Shown piece by piece: positions 1 to 8,336 of a stretch of DNA of 64,000 bases (position 1 is its first letter; each line of letters opens with the position of its first letter). Made by a program: the position numbers and the translations under genes. Origin of the DNA: CAADGY01 sp900696665. GTDB lineage: Bacteria > Acidobacteriota > Terriglobia > Bryobacterales > Bryobacteraceae. Under the pieces are notes generated by a model. The model ran no database searches. It was not told where the DNA came from and was given only the letters and a program-made list of their open reading frames with translations. The stretch spans positions 5,201 through 69,200 of the forward strand of contig JAPSFM010000018.1 of NCBI GenBank assembly GCA_035063885.1. The letters are read 5' to 3'.

Positions 1-285
1 GACATCCTCAATAACAGTGCGGCCCGCTCGGGACTTATTGCTTTTAAAGCCCCTTACGTGTTTGTGCGGAACTTTGAAACCAATTTTTCCGTAAAGTGGA
101 TGCACAAGGACATTGGGCTCATGTTGGATTCCGCCAAAGAGCTGAATGTGCCTGTTCCTCTGACAGGTCTGACCCAGCAGCTTTTCCAAGCGGCAATCTC
201 CAAGGGATTTGGAGAAGAAGATATTTGCTCTACAATCAAAGTGTTAGAGGAAATGGCCGGGGTCGAAGTCAGGAAGACAGAATAA
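1..285 (+). CDS. NAD(P)-dependent beta-hydroxyacid dehydrogenase, 3' end only
   Basis: The reading frame is open from base 1 and ends at TAA 283-285, so only the last 94 residues are in the window. They include the run 'NNSAARSG', the segment 'FETNFSVKWMHKDIGLML' and the stretch 'ELNVPVPLTG'. These are typical of the helical C-terminal domain of the 3-hydroxyisobutyrate dehydrogenase / 2-hydroxy-3-oxopropionate reductase family; the Lys in 'WMHKD' fits the conserved K..KD catalytic/substrate region. The N-terminal Rossmann domain lies outside the window. The substrate cannot be decided from this part. Confidence 0.85.
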   Translation, partial: DILNNSAARSGLIAFKAPYVFVRNFETNFSVKWMHKDIGLMLDSAKELNVPVPLTGLTQQLFQAAISKGFGEEDICSTIKVLEEMAGVEVRKTE

Positions 286-334
286 ATCTACAATTTTCTG
301 TTGCATTCTGAAAAACCATATTCTATTATTGGAA

Positions 335-426
335 GTAAGCCGGGGAGGCAACTCCCACCAAAGCGAGACTAACCTCATAAAGACCCCTGAAGCAACCTCC
401 CCGGCGCCCGTAAGGGCTATTTTTTT
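335..426 (+). ncRNA. Candidate structured RNA / riboregulator with terminator-like end
   Basis: Bases 339-348 (GCCGGGGAGG) pair perfectly with 396-405 (CCTCCCCGGC), giving a 10-bp helix around a 47-nt interior. A second hairpin, GCCC-GTAA-GGGC at 406-417, follows at once and leads into T-rich 418-426. The 5' strand can instead fold locally: 343-347 pair with 352-356 around a GCAA tetraloop, which excludes the long helix. Two exclusive folds plus a terminator-like end suggest a small RNA or a leader that can switch. I do not recognise a known riboswitch class. It lies 50-150 nt after a stop codon and about 100 nt before dxr. It could also be just the terminator of the upstream gene. Confidence 0.45.
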
Positions 427-532
427 CTCCGCGGATGAAGATCCAAGCCCCAAGTACCCAGTGCAAGCGCGACCGATATGATTTTCGGTAGGAGTGGGTT
501 TACCCGGTGAGTGATAGAATGTTGAAGTCTAG

Positions 533-1735
533 ATGCAATCAGTCTGCCTGCTTGGCTCCACCGGTTCTATCGGGCAATCGACGCTGGATGTAATTCGCCG
601 GAGCCCTGAACGTTACCGGGTTCGTTCGCTAGTCGCAGGCAGAAACATCCGCCTCCTTACTGCTCAAATCAAAGAATTCCGTCCTTGCCTCGCAGTTGTG
701 GCAACCGCCGCTGATCTGGCGAATCTAACTAGTGAGCTTGCAGATGAGGGAGTTCCGAAATCTGAATGGCCGGAACTTGCATGGGGATCCAGGGCGCGAG
801 TTGAAGCGGCTACCGACGGGGAAGCGGATTTTGTGATGTCGGCCATTGTGGGCGTGGCGGGGCTGGAAGCGACGTATGAAGCCGTTCGAAAAGGGAAAAC
901 CGTGGGATTGGCGAACAAGGAAGTCCTGGTAGCGAGCGGCTCCCTGGTAATGGCTGCGGCCGCGGAAGCAGGTACAGAGTTGATTCCCGTGGACAGCGAG
1001 CACAATGGGGCCCATCAATGCCTGCGTGCCGGCAAACGCCACGAGGCCACGCGCCTGATTCTGACTGCATCGGGAGGACCGTTCCGGGATCTACCCGCGG
1101 AAAAATTCCATACCGTCAGTCCCGCAGAGGCCTTAAATCACCCTACGTGGAAGATGGGGCAACGGATCACGATCGACTCGGCTACCATGATGAACAAAGG
1201 CTTTGAGGTGATTGAAGCCTGCTGGCTATTCGGATTTTCCGCCGATGAAGTGGATGTGGTGATCCACCCGCAGTCTTCGGTGCACGCGATGGTGGAATAC
1301 GCCGATGGCAGCATCGTGGCGCAGGCCTCCACCACGGACATGCGGATGCCCATTCAATATGCGCTCACGTATCCGGAGAGATGTGCGTCCGCGGTCCCGA
1401 AGATGGATTGGAGCGTAGCGCGGACCTGGAACTTTTTCCCGCCGGATCCGGTCCGGTTCCCGTGTTTGCGGCTGGCGTTTGAGGCGCAGAAAGCTGGTTC
1501 GGCTGCATCCTGTGCGCTGAATGCATCCGATGAGATTGCGGTGCAAGCCTTTCTCGACGGGCAGATTGCCTTCGACGAAATCCCACAAATTGTGGAGGAG
1601 ACAATTTCGGCGATGCCCGGCCGTGATCCCCGCTCTATTCAAGACGTTCTCGAAATCGATAAAGAAGCCAGGTCGGTAGCGCGCGAAGCTGCCAGCCGCC
1701 GCGCAGCGAAGCGCGACACGCTGGCAAGGGCCTGA
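533..1735 (+). CDS. dxr: 1-deoxy-D-xylulose 5-phosphate reductoisomerase
   Basis: 400 aa, the usual length. It converts DXP to 2-C-methyl-D-erythritol 4-phosphate with NADPH in the MEP isoprenoid pathway. Visible motifs: the NADPH loop GSTGSIG (8-14), ANKEVLVASG (about 127), the metal/substrate motif PVDSEHN (about 151), LTASGGPF, the DSATMMNKGFEVIEA signature (about 215) and IHPQSSVHAMVEY. After PVDSEHN the sequence reads GAHQCL where homologues usually have AIFQ(S/C)L. The ATG at 533 places the Rossmann loop correctly, although the Shine-Dalgarno is weak. rseP follows after 14 nt, so the two are probably co-transcribed, an arrangement common in bacteria. Confidence 0.97.
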   Translation: MQSVCLLGSTGSIGQSTLDVIRRSPERYRVRSLVAGRNIRLLTAQIKEFRPCLAVVATAADLANLTSELADEGVPKSEWPELAWGSRARVEAATDGEADFVMSAIVGVAGLEATYEAVRKGKTVGLANKEVLVASGSLVMAAAAEAGTELIPVDSEHNGAHQCLRAGKRHEATRLILTASGGPFRDLPAEKFHTVSPAEALNHPTWKMGQRITIDSATMMNKGFEVIEACWLFGFSADEVDVVIHPQSSVHAMVEYADGSIVAQASTTDMRMPIQYALTYPERCASAVPKMDWSVARTWNFFPPDPVRFPCLRLAFEAQKAGSAASCALNASDEIAVQAFLDGQIAFDEIPQIVEETISAMPGRDPRSIQDVLEIDKEARSVAREAASRRAAKRDTLARA

Positions 1736-1749
1736 AAAAGAAAGACATC

Positions 1750-3066
1750 ATGGTTATTTTTCAAAACATCTGGTGGCTGCTGGTTCTCATTGGTGTGATG
1801 ATCCTCATCCACGAGTTAGGACACTATTGGGCGGCCCGGTTTTTCGATGTAAAGATCGAGGCGTTCAGCTTCGGGTTCGGTCCCCGGCTTTTCGGCTTCC
1901 GGAGAGGAGAGACCGATTTCCGCTTCTCTCTGATCTTGTTCGGAGGCTACGTCAAGATGGCTGGCGAGCAGCCGGGTGATGAAACGAACGACCCCCGTTC
2001 GTTCACCGCCAAGCCGCGATGGCAGCGGCTGATTATCGCGTTCGCCGGGCCGGCGATGAACGTGGTCCTGGCCGTGGCGCTCGTTACCGGTCTCTACATG
2101 GTTCGCTACCCGAAGATGCCCGCGTCTGAGCGGGAGGCGATCGTCGGCCACGTTGTTCCGGATTCTCCCGCGGCGAAAGCGGGAATCCGGGAGGGCGACG
2201 AGATCGTTCGGATGGATGGAATTCCGGCTCCGACCTGGGAAGACGTTTTCATCCGGGAGATCTCCAATGCTGGCAACCCGATCCCGCTCGTTCTGAACCG
2301 GGGCGGGCGGCAGATTCGGGTCACGGTTACACCGATCCTGGACGAACGGACGGGAGTAGGGTTTGCGGGGTGGTCGGAGCAGAGTGAAATTCAGGTGTCC
2401 GGCTATGTGCCGGGCGTGAACGCCGCTCGAAATGCGGGATTGATACGGGGGGATATTCTGCTGGCGATCAACGGGCAGCCAATCCGGTCCTCGCATAAGC
2501 TCAACGAAGTGCTTACCGCCAGCGCCGGAAAGCCTGTCGAGATTCTGTATTCGAGGAACGGGGTCCGCCACAAGACCGCGGTGCAGCCGGAAAAGTCCAC
2601 GGTCACGGGCGAGGAACGCTGGATGATCGGCGTTCAACTCGAGCCGCGACTTATCATGACCCGGCTGAGTTTTCCGGAGGCGTTGCGGGAATCGATTGGC
2701 CGGAATCTGAAGAGCGCCACGCTCATCTACAAGTTCCTGCAAGGCATTGTGGAGCGGCGGATGTCGGCGAAGTCGCTCGAAGGTCCGATTCGCATTGCGC
2801 AGCTCTCGGGAGAAGCCGCGCGTGAAGGGCCGGAGGCCTTCATCGGGCTGATGGCGATGGTGAGCCTCAACCTGGCCATTTTCAACCTGCTGCCCATCCC
2901 GATTCTGGACGGAGGCGTCATCCTCCTGTTGCTGATTGAAATGCTGATGCGGCGTGACCTGAGCCTTCAGGTGAAGGAGACCGTTTTCAAGCTCGGTTTC
3001 GTTTTCCTGATGGCTGTCGTGATGTTCGTGCTTTACAACGATATTTCGAAGATCCTTCCCGGATGA
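1750..3066 (+). CDS. rseP: RIP metalloprotease RseP (site-2 protease, M50B)
   Basis: 438 aa inner-membrane zinc protease. The zinc motif HELGH is at residues 21-25 in the first membrane helix, followed by FGGYVKMAGE. Two PDZ-like domains lie at about 118-190 and 205-290. The second catalytic motif, NLLPIPILDGG (about 379-389), supplies the Asp ligand, and a final hydrophobic helix closes the protein. In characterised relatives it cleaves membrane anti-sigma factors after a first periplasmic cut. A membrane anti-sigma is encoded at 19149 here, but no direct link can be claimed. It lies 14 nt downstream of dxr. Confidence 0.96.
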   Translation: MVIFQNIWWLLVLIGVMILIHELGHYWAARFFDVKIEAFSFGFGPRLFGFRRGETDFRFSLILFGGYVKMAGEQPGDETNDPRSFTAKPRWQRLIIAFAGPAMNVVLAVALVTGLYMVRYPKMPASEREAIVGHVVPDSPAAKAGIREGDEIVRMDGIPAPTWEDVFIREISNAGNPIPLVLNRGGRQIRVTVTPILDERTGVGFAGWSEQSEIQVSGYVPGVNAARNAGLIRGDILLAINGQPIRSSHKLNEVLTASAGKPVEILYSRNGVRHKTAVQPEKSTVTGEERWMIGVQLEPRLIMTRLSFPEALRESIGRNLKSATLIYKFLQGIVERRMSAKSLEGPIRIAQLSGEAAREGPEAFIGLMAMVSLNLAIFNLLPIPILDGGVILLLLIEMLMRRDLSLQVKETVFKLGFVFLMAVVMFVLYNDISKILPG

Positions 3067-3136
3067 ACCGAGTCTTCTGGACCAGCCAGCACGCAGCTAG
3101 CACCAGCAACCCCTGTACCTGAGACGCAGGCAAGCC

Positions 3137-3919
3137 CTACCGGATCGGAGAATAATCGGCCGCTTTGTAGAGCGAGATATTCATGACGCTCGAGATCTGG
3201 CCGCTGCGCTCGATGGATTCGCGTCTCACCTTCACCCATTCCGGATCTGCCGAAAATGCCTGCCATGCTTTTTCCCGGGCCGCCAGGTTCTCGAACGGGA
3301 TCAGATAGGTAAGGTTCGGCAAGTTCTGTCCGGTGAGCCCGGAAGTGTAGAGAATCGGATGCACGCCCACACGGTTGAAGATCCGGATCTCAGGTCCGGC
3401 GAAGCGCTCGTGGAGCGCGCGCAACTGCCGGAAGGTGGGCGAGTGATAGACGCGCAGCTCGAAAATGCGCTGTGTCGCCGGCGGGGACTCCGGCACGGCG
3501 ATCTCCGGTGAGTAGTCCGTGGCTTCGAGCAGCGTCTCCGAAAAATGCTCGTAGGGCGCTTCTTCGCCGGATTCGAGAGTTCGGAGCGCCTTTAGAAAGG
3601 CTTCATGCCTGGATCCCTTCCTGCGCGCCGTTTCCCATTCCTGCAGCGACTGGAATCCTGCAATCGTAGCGATCTGCGGCATGTGCGGCGCCACCAGAGC
3701 TTCCAGAAAAATCGCCGGTCCCGCATGAATCTCTTTGAGCACCGGCGCCACGCTGCGCAAAAAATCGTGCATCCGCGCGACCTGCGATCCGTTGCGAAGA
3801 TAGTAGTTGTCGAGTACGTAGAAGCGCGCTCCCCGGCCCATCGGGGCTTGCGAAAATGAAGTTGAAGCGGGTATTAGTCCGAGTCCTCCCATTTTGTACA
3901 TGAACGCTCTTCGGTACAT
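3137..3919 (-). CDS. NIPSNAP family protein, secreted or exported
   Basis: 260 aa from the ATG at 3919, chosen because a strong GGGAGG Shine-Dalgarno (3924-3929) sits 4 nt upstream. The N-terminus is hydrophobic with an 'LGLIPASTSFSQAP' stretch that could be an export signal. Two ferredoxin-like alpha/beta repeats of NIPSNAP type follow, each starting with a short 'FYVLDNYYLRNG' or 'IFELRVYHSP' strand; the second contains 'NLTYLIPFENLAAREKAW'. The function of this family is unknown in bacteria. Single copies are frequent in acidobacterial and planctomycete genomes. Its start codon overlaps that of the divergent gene at 3918. Confidence 0.85.
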   Translation of the reverse strand: MYRRAFMYKMGGLGLIPASTSFSQAPMGRGARFYVLDNYYLRNGSQVARMHDFLRSVAPVLKEIHAGPAIFLEALVAPHMPQIATIAGFQSLQEWETARRKGSRHEAFLKALRTLESGEEAPYEHFSETLLEATDYSPEIAVPESPPATQRIFELRVYHSPTFRQLRALHERFAGPEIRIFNRVGVHPILYTSGLTGQNLPNLTYLIPFENLAAREKAWQAFSADPEWVKVRRESIERSGQISSVMNISLYKAADYSPIR

Positions 3920-6530
3920 GTCACCTCCCGCGGCCAATTGCCACTATAAACGGAAAGTCCTGCCCGCTGGAATCCTGATGGTCTTCTGGCTGTCACCGGC
4001 AGCGCACGCGGAATACCGGGCACCAGCCGGAGAGAAGCCCGCCATCCGGCGTCCCGGCGCGGCCAGCATCCTGCCTGGGGGGCGGGTGATTGTTCCTGTG
4101 GGCAGGCAGTATGTGACCGGCGTGGGACCCTTCAGTATTGCAATCAGCCCGGACGGCAAGCGCGCCGCCACTGCGAACGGTGGACCGAATCGCTACTCGG
4201 TGAGCGTGATCGAGAGATCGGGAGACCGGTGGCGCGCCAAGGAGTACGTGGTCCCGGCTGATGCAGAGAGCGATTCCGAAGATGGCGATTGGCGCCGCGT
4301 CTTCATGGGGATTGCCTTCGAGGACAACGGTAAGCTGTGGGTATCGGAGGGCAACTCCGGCCGCGTCCGCGCGCTCAATCCTTCGAACGGTGAAACGCGC
4401 GAGGTCATTGACCTGAACCAGGACGGCTTTGAGGACAGCTACACGGGCGGGCTAGCGATCGATCGTGAACGCGGCCGTCTCTATGTCGTGGACCAGGCAA
4501 ACGATCGTGTAGCGGCCATCGATCTGTCGAAGAAGCGTATCCTCGCTTCCGTGCGCGTGGGCAGACTGCCTTTTGCCATCGCGCTGGCGCCGGGCGGAAG
4601 CCGCGTGTACGTCACCAATCCCGGTATGTTGGAATACCGCCCGCTCTCGGGCGCCGATCCAACGCGAATCCGCGACACAGGGCTCCCTTTCCCCGCCTTC
4701 GGGTTTCCATCGCCGGAAGCCGCATCCGGAGTGCGGCGGGAAACACCAGCCGGCACGATTGAGGCGCCCCCATTAGGCGACGCCAACTCCGAGCGATCAA
4801 ACTCGGTAGCTGTCATCAACGTTTCCGGCCCGGGTCCGCCGGCGGTGGAGAAATTCGTCCGCACGGGTCTCGCATTCGGCGAGCACAGCCAGGGAGGCAG
4901 CAGCCCGTCAGGTATCCTGGCAACAGCCGATCGCGTTTATGTTTCAAACGCACACAACGATTCTGTGAGTGTCCTGAGCGCCCGCACGCTCGAACTTGAA
5001 ACGGAGATCCGCATTCGAATACCCACCCTCGAATATCTTCGCGGGGTGTTGCCCAGCGGTTTGGCGTATCACGAAGCTTCCGGGTGGCTGCTGGTAGCGG
5101 AGGCGGGAATGAATGCGGTGGGAATCATTGACACCCGTCAGAATAAGATAATTGGACACCTGCCGGTGGGATGGTTCCCGGCGGCCATCGCGGTCCGCGG
5201 CGATGACCTCTATGTAACCAATATTAGGGGTCATGGCACCGGGCCCAATGCGACCGAAAAGCGCGCCTTCCGCCAGAGCTTTCAGGGTTCCCTCCGCCGT
5301 GGCACGCTGACCATCGCTCCGCTGCCGGGAAGGGATGAGTTGCCCAAGCAGACCGGCCTCGTCTACGACGCGAACGGCTTCCTGCCTCGCAAAGAGGCTG
5401 CTAAAGAGTTGCCCGAGGCGATCCGGTACGTCGTTCTGATTGTGAAAGAGAACCGGACATTCGATGAAGTGATGGGCGATATCACCACCGCTTCGAACGG
5501 GTCCGTGGCGGGCGCCCCCCTGCTGGCGCGTTTCGGTGAGCATGGCATCATCTACCCGGACTACGATTCGGAACGTCCCCGCCTGGGGCTTCGCAACATC
5601 AATGTGACTCCCAACCACCACGCGATCGCACGGCGCTGGAGCTTCAGTGACAACTTCTATGCGAGCTCGGAGGTAGACGCCGACGGGCATCACTGGCTGG
5701 CCGGCGCCTATCCCAATGCGCGGACCGCAAGCTTGTTGAGGGCCGTCAATGGCGGGCGGAGCCGCCGCTCGGTGCATCCCGACGAGCAGCCGGAAGCAGG
5801 GACCCTGTGGCATCACCTGGAGAGAAACGGTATTTCGTTCCGCAATTTCGGCGAAGGGCTCGAGCTGGCCGGCGTCTACCAGGGACCGGGCCTGAAACCA
5901 ACGGGCGGGCGTTACCTGACGAATGTGCCACTGCCAGAGCCGCTCTACCGGAATACGTCGCGCGATTATCCGCAATACAACACGAACATCCCGGACCAGT
6001 ATCGTGCCACGCGTTTCATCGGCGAGATCGAAAGAGACTTCGTGAAGACCGGGAAAGACTTGCCACGCTTCCTGTTCCTCCTTCTGCCGAACGACCACCT
6101 GGCCAGCCCCCGGCCGGAAGACGGATACCCTTTCAAGGCATCTTACGTTGCCGATAACGATTACGCGCTGGGCCGGATTCTGGAGTACCTGTCTAAGACG
6201 CGATGGTGGAAGCAGATGGCTGTATTCATCACGGAAGACGGTACGCAGGGGGGTGTGGACCACATCGATTCGCATCGCACGCTGCTTCTTGTTGCTAGCC
6301 CGTACGCGCGGAAGAACTACGTCTCGCATGTCAACACGAGTTTTCCGGGACTTCTGAAGACCGTTTTCAGGCTGCTTGGCATGCCGCCGCTGAATCTGTT
6401 CGATGCGGCGGCATCGGATCTGGCAGACTGCTTCACGGACGAGGTGGATTTTGCGCCTTACGAGGTGGTTCCGATTGCCAGGAAAGATCTTTTTGATCCG
6501 GAGAAGGCGAGAGAGCCGGCAGTGCGATAA
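3918..6530 (+). CDS. YncE-like beta-propeller fused to a phosphoesterase domain
   Basis: 870 aa from the ATG at 3918. Upstream in-frame ATGs at 3894 and 3900 are possible, but the start must lie before the KRK...SPAAHA signal peptide. The first ~450 residues are a seven-bladed-type propeller ('SISPDGKRAATANGG', 'LYVVDQANDRVAAIDL', 'VYVSNAHNDSVSVLSA'). The C-terminal half is an AcpA/phospholipase C-type phosphoesterase: 'IVKENRTFDEVMGD' (about 508), 'DGHHWLAGAYPNA', 'LLPNDHLASP' (about 724) and 'FITEDGTQGGVDHIDSHRT' (about 771), which together hold the metal ligands. It is probably periplasmic. The substrate is unknown, and the propeller probably binds or presents it. Confidence 0.88.
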   Translation: MSPPAANCHYKRKVLPAGILMVFWLSPAAHAEYRAPAGEKPAIRRPGAASILPGGRVIVPVGRQYVTGVGPFSIAISPDGKRAATANGGPNRYSVSVIERSGDRWRAKEYVVPADAESDSEDGDWRRVFMGIAFEDNGKLWVSEGNSGRVRALNPSNGETREVIDLNQDGFEDSYTGGLAIDRERGRLYVVDQANDRVAAIDLSKKRILASVRVGRLPFAIALAPGGSRVYVTNPGMLEYRPLSGADPTRIRDTGLPFPAFGFPSPEAASGVRRETPAGTIEAPPLGDANSERSNSVAVINVSGPGPPAVEKFVRTGLAFGEHSQGGSSPSGILATADRVYVSNAHNDSVSVLSARTLELETEIRIRIPTLEYLRGVLPSGLAYHEASGWLLVAEAGMNAVGIIDTRQNKIIGHLPVGWFPAAIAVRGDDLYVTNIRGHGTGPNATEKRAFRQSFQGSLRRGTLTIAPLPGRDELPKQTGLVYDANGFLPRKEAAKELPEAIRYVVLIVKENRTFDEVMGDITTASNGSVAGAPLLARFGEHGIIYPDYDSERPRLGLRNINVTPNHHAIARRWSFSDNFYASSEVDADGHHWLAGAYPNARTASLLRAVNGGRSRRSVHPDEQPEAGTLWHHLERNGISFRNFGEGLELAGVYQGPGLKPTGGRYLTNVPLPEPLYRNTSRDYPQYNTNIPDQYRATRFIGEIERDFVKTGKDLPRFLFLLLPNDHLASPRPEDGYPFKASYVADNDYALGRILEYLSKTRWWKQMAVFITEDGTQGGVDHIDSHRTLLLVASPYARKNYVSHVNTSFPGLLKTVFRLLGMPPLNLFDAAASDLADCFTDEVDFAPYEVVPIARKDLFDPEKAREPAVR

Positions 6531-6546
6531 TTATGCTAAGAATTAC

Positions 6547-6575
6547 TTGACAATAACACGCTGAAGTTTTATATT
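6547..6575 (+). promoter_or_regulatory. Sigma-70-type promoter of hsp20
   Basis: TTGACA (6547-6552) is followed by exactly 17 nt and TATATT (6570-6575). The stretch is AT-rich inside a GC-rich genome and lies 40 nt upstream of hsp20. No CIRCE or ROSE-type element was seen, so heat regulation is not evident from the DNA. Confidence 0.8.
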
Positions 6576-6613
6576 GTAATTGTGATAAGGATTTACAAGG
6601 AGGAAACCTGAAT

Positions 6614-7054
6614 ATGGCTATCACGAAGTGGGATCCGTTTGGCGACGTGGAGAGCTTTCCCCCCATGAGGCTCTTTCAAGATGCTGTCTCGCGGCTGTTG
6701 AGCGAGCCGCCTGCCAGCCGGCCCTGGGCGCCTCCGGTCGACATTTTTGAAACGGAAAACGAACTTGTGGTGAAGGCGGACTTGCCGGATGTCGATCAGA
6801 AGGATATCGACATTAACGTGGAAAACGGGACGCTCGCGCTGAAGGGAGAGCGCCGGTTCGAGAAGAAGACGGACAACCAGGGCTATCACCGCATCGAGCG
6901 AAGCTACGGGTCATTTGTCCGCTATTTTGGGTTGCCGGACTCGGTTGACACCGAGAAAGTACGGGCGGAATACAAAAATGGCGTGTTGACCGTGACGCTT
7001 CCCAAAAAAGAGGCCGCCAAACCGCGTGCGATTAAAGTGGAAGTCGCAAACTGA
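6614..7054 (+). CDS. Small heat-shock protein, Hsp20/alpha-crystallin family
   Basis: 146 aa, a normal length. It is an ATP-independent holdase that binds unfolding proteins in the cytoplasm. The alpha-crystallin domain spans about residues 38-140 ('PPVDIFETENELVVKADLPD', 'LALKGERRFE', 'RIERSYGSFVRYFGLPD', 'AEYKNGVLTVTLPK'). The C-terminal I-x-V anchor motif is present (IKV, in 'RAIKVEVAN'). AAGGAGGA at 6597-6604 sits 9 nt before the ATG, an unusually complete ribosome-binding site. With the strong promoter at 6547 and terminator at 7083 it is a single-gene transcription unit. High expression is inferred. Confidence 0.97.
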   Translation: MAITKWDPFGDVESFPPMRLFQDAVSRLLSEPPASRPWAPPVDIFETENELVVKADLPDVDQKDIDINVENGTLALKGERRFEKKTDNQGYHRIERSYGSFVRYFGLPDSVDTEKVRAEYKNGVLTVTLPKKEAAKPRAIKVEVAN

Positions 7055-7069
7055 GGGGAGCGGAAATCA

Positions 7070-8302
7070 CTACTGTGTTGCAGCGCTTGCGGTAAGTCCG
7101 CAAGCGCCCTTTTCTTTTGTGCTCCGTGTGGAAATCCACCACCCTGCGAAACCCAGGCAGGGAATCAGCGCCGCGATGCCGAATGCGTCCTGGTAACGTC
7201 CCAGATCGAATAGTCTCCCGAACACAGGCATGAGAAGCGCCAGGACGGCGGACCAGGAGCCTGCTCCCAGGCCGGCGATCAGGCCTGCGTGCCGTGCGGA
7301 CAACGCCGCCGTCGCATGGGCAATTGGCAGGATCACGAAAGCCGCCGCAACGAACATCGAGAAGAACAGTTGCACCATCACCCCGGCAGTGGTCGGAATG
7401 GCGGTGACGAAGGCGAGCGAGAGGCTCAGGATGGCGGCAATTCCCAACAGCGTTCTATACAATGGGACCCCGGCACTTCCCTTGGCGACGCAGCGGTCGC
7501 ACAACCATCCCCAGAAAAAATAGCCGGCTTCCCATCCGAGCGGCGGCGCCCAGAGCAGTTTGCCGAGGGTCAGTTGCGACACCTCCCTCACGTTGCCCAG
7601 GTAAATGGCCGCGCCGTACAGGATGAAGCCGATAGGCATGGCGCCCAGCGCATAGGCCGACATGAAGCCCCATACGCGCCGGTCGCGGAAACGTAACGGT
7701 TGGAGCGGCTCATGCTGCTGCTGCACGGGCACCGTCCGCACGTCGGCCCGGCGGCTCACGAACATCCACAGCAACAGCCAGCAGGCGCCCACAAACCCGG
7801 TGAACAGGAACGCGAACCGCCACCCCCACCAGATGGCGACCGGCGTGATCACCAGTGGCGTAATGACCGCGCCCAGCGACCCGCCGCTATAGGCGATGGC
7901 CGTGCCGCGGGACCTCCGCGACGGCGGCAGCGTCTGGACAACCGTGCGCAGTGCGCCTGGAAACGTGGCGCCCTCTCCGAAACCAAGCGCCGTCCTTGCC
8001 CCGGCAAGACTCCAAAAACCTCCTACGAATGCGTGCGCCGCGGAGGCAATCGTCCAAAACGAAACCGCAAGGGTCATGCCCAATCGCAGACCGATCCCGT
8101 CGAGGCACCTCCCCCACACCGGATTTCCAATCATGTAGAGCACGGAAAAGCCGGAGATGACGAATCCATATTCCTGGGCGGAGAGCCCGGTTTCCCGCAG
8201 AATCGTAGGCGCCAGGAGTGCCAGCGTGTTGCGATCGATGTAGCTGATGAGCGACGCCAACAGCATGGTAGCTGTTGGGACCCAGACAGAATAACGGTGC
8301 AA
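7070..8302 (-). CDS. MFS transporter, anion:cation symporter (ACS)-like
   Basis: 410 aa with about twelve hydrophobic segments and no signal peptide. The first helix carries 'SLISYIDRNTLALLAP', the loop 2-3 motif is 'GNPVWGRCLDGIGLRLGM', and 'ALGFGEGATFPGALRTV' matches the ACS/hexuronate-transporter signature. It is expected to import an organic anion by proton symport; the substrate is not predictable. The last ~15 residues (KEKGACGLTASAATQ) are encoded across the hsp20 terminator stem on the other strand and are probably not functionally constrained as protein. Confidence 0.9.
   Translation of the reverse strand: MHRYSVWVPTATMLLASLISYIDRNTLALLAPTILRETGLSAQEYGFVISGFSVLYMIGNPVWGRCLDGIGLRLGMTLAVSFWTIASAAHAFVGGFWSLAGARTALGFGEGATFPGALRTVVQTLPPSRRSRGTAIAYSGGSLGAVITPLVITPVAIWWGWRFAFLFTGFVGACWLLLWMFVSRRADVRTVPVQQQHEPLQPLRFRDRRVWGFMSAYALGAMPIGFILYGAAIYLGNVREVSQLTLGKLLWAPPLGWEAGYFFWGWLCDRCVAKGSAGVPLYRTLLGIAAILSLSLAFVTAIPTTAGVMVQLFFSMFVAAAFVILPIAHATAALSARHAGLIAGLGAGSWSAVLALLMPVFGRLFDLGRYQDAFGIAALIPCLGFAGWWISTRSTKEKGACGLTASAATQ
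7083..7118 (+). terminator. Rho-independent terminator of hsp20
   Basis: GCGCTTGCGG (7083-7092), loop TAAGT, then CCGCAAGCGC (7098-7107) form a perfect 10-bp stem, followed by CCTTTTCTTTT. It lies 28 nt after the hsp20 stop and within the 3' end of the convergent MFS gene. Confidence 0.9.
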
Positions 8303-8336
8303 GCCTCAACAGAATATCATCCCTTGGCCGCTTTGA

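Noticed and set aside
286..532. Known riboswitch classes (SAM, TPP, cobalamin, glycine, c-di-GMP, fluoride)
   Set aside because: Their core conserved strings are absent; the element is reported only as unclassified structure.
1816..2742. 308-aa open frame on the minus strand opposite rseP
   Set aside because: Arg/Pro-rich translation without domain motifs, wholly antisense to a well-supported gene; a GC-bias shadow.
4944..6329. 461-aa open frame opposite the phosphoesterase
   Set aside because: No recognisable motif and complete overlap with a gene whose catalytic motifs are clear.
6531..6613. CIRCE or ROSE heat-shock element upstream of hsp20
   Set aside because: No TTAGCACTC/GAGTGCTAA pair and no ROSE-type pairing with the Shine-Dalgarno could be found.
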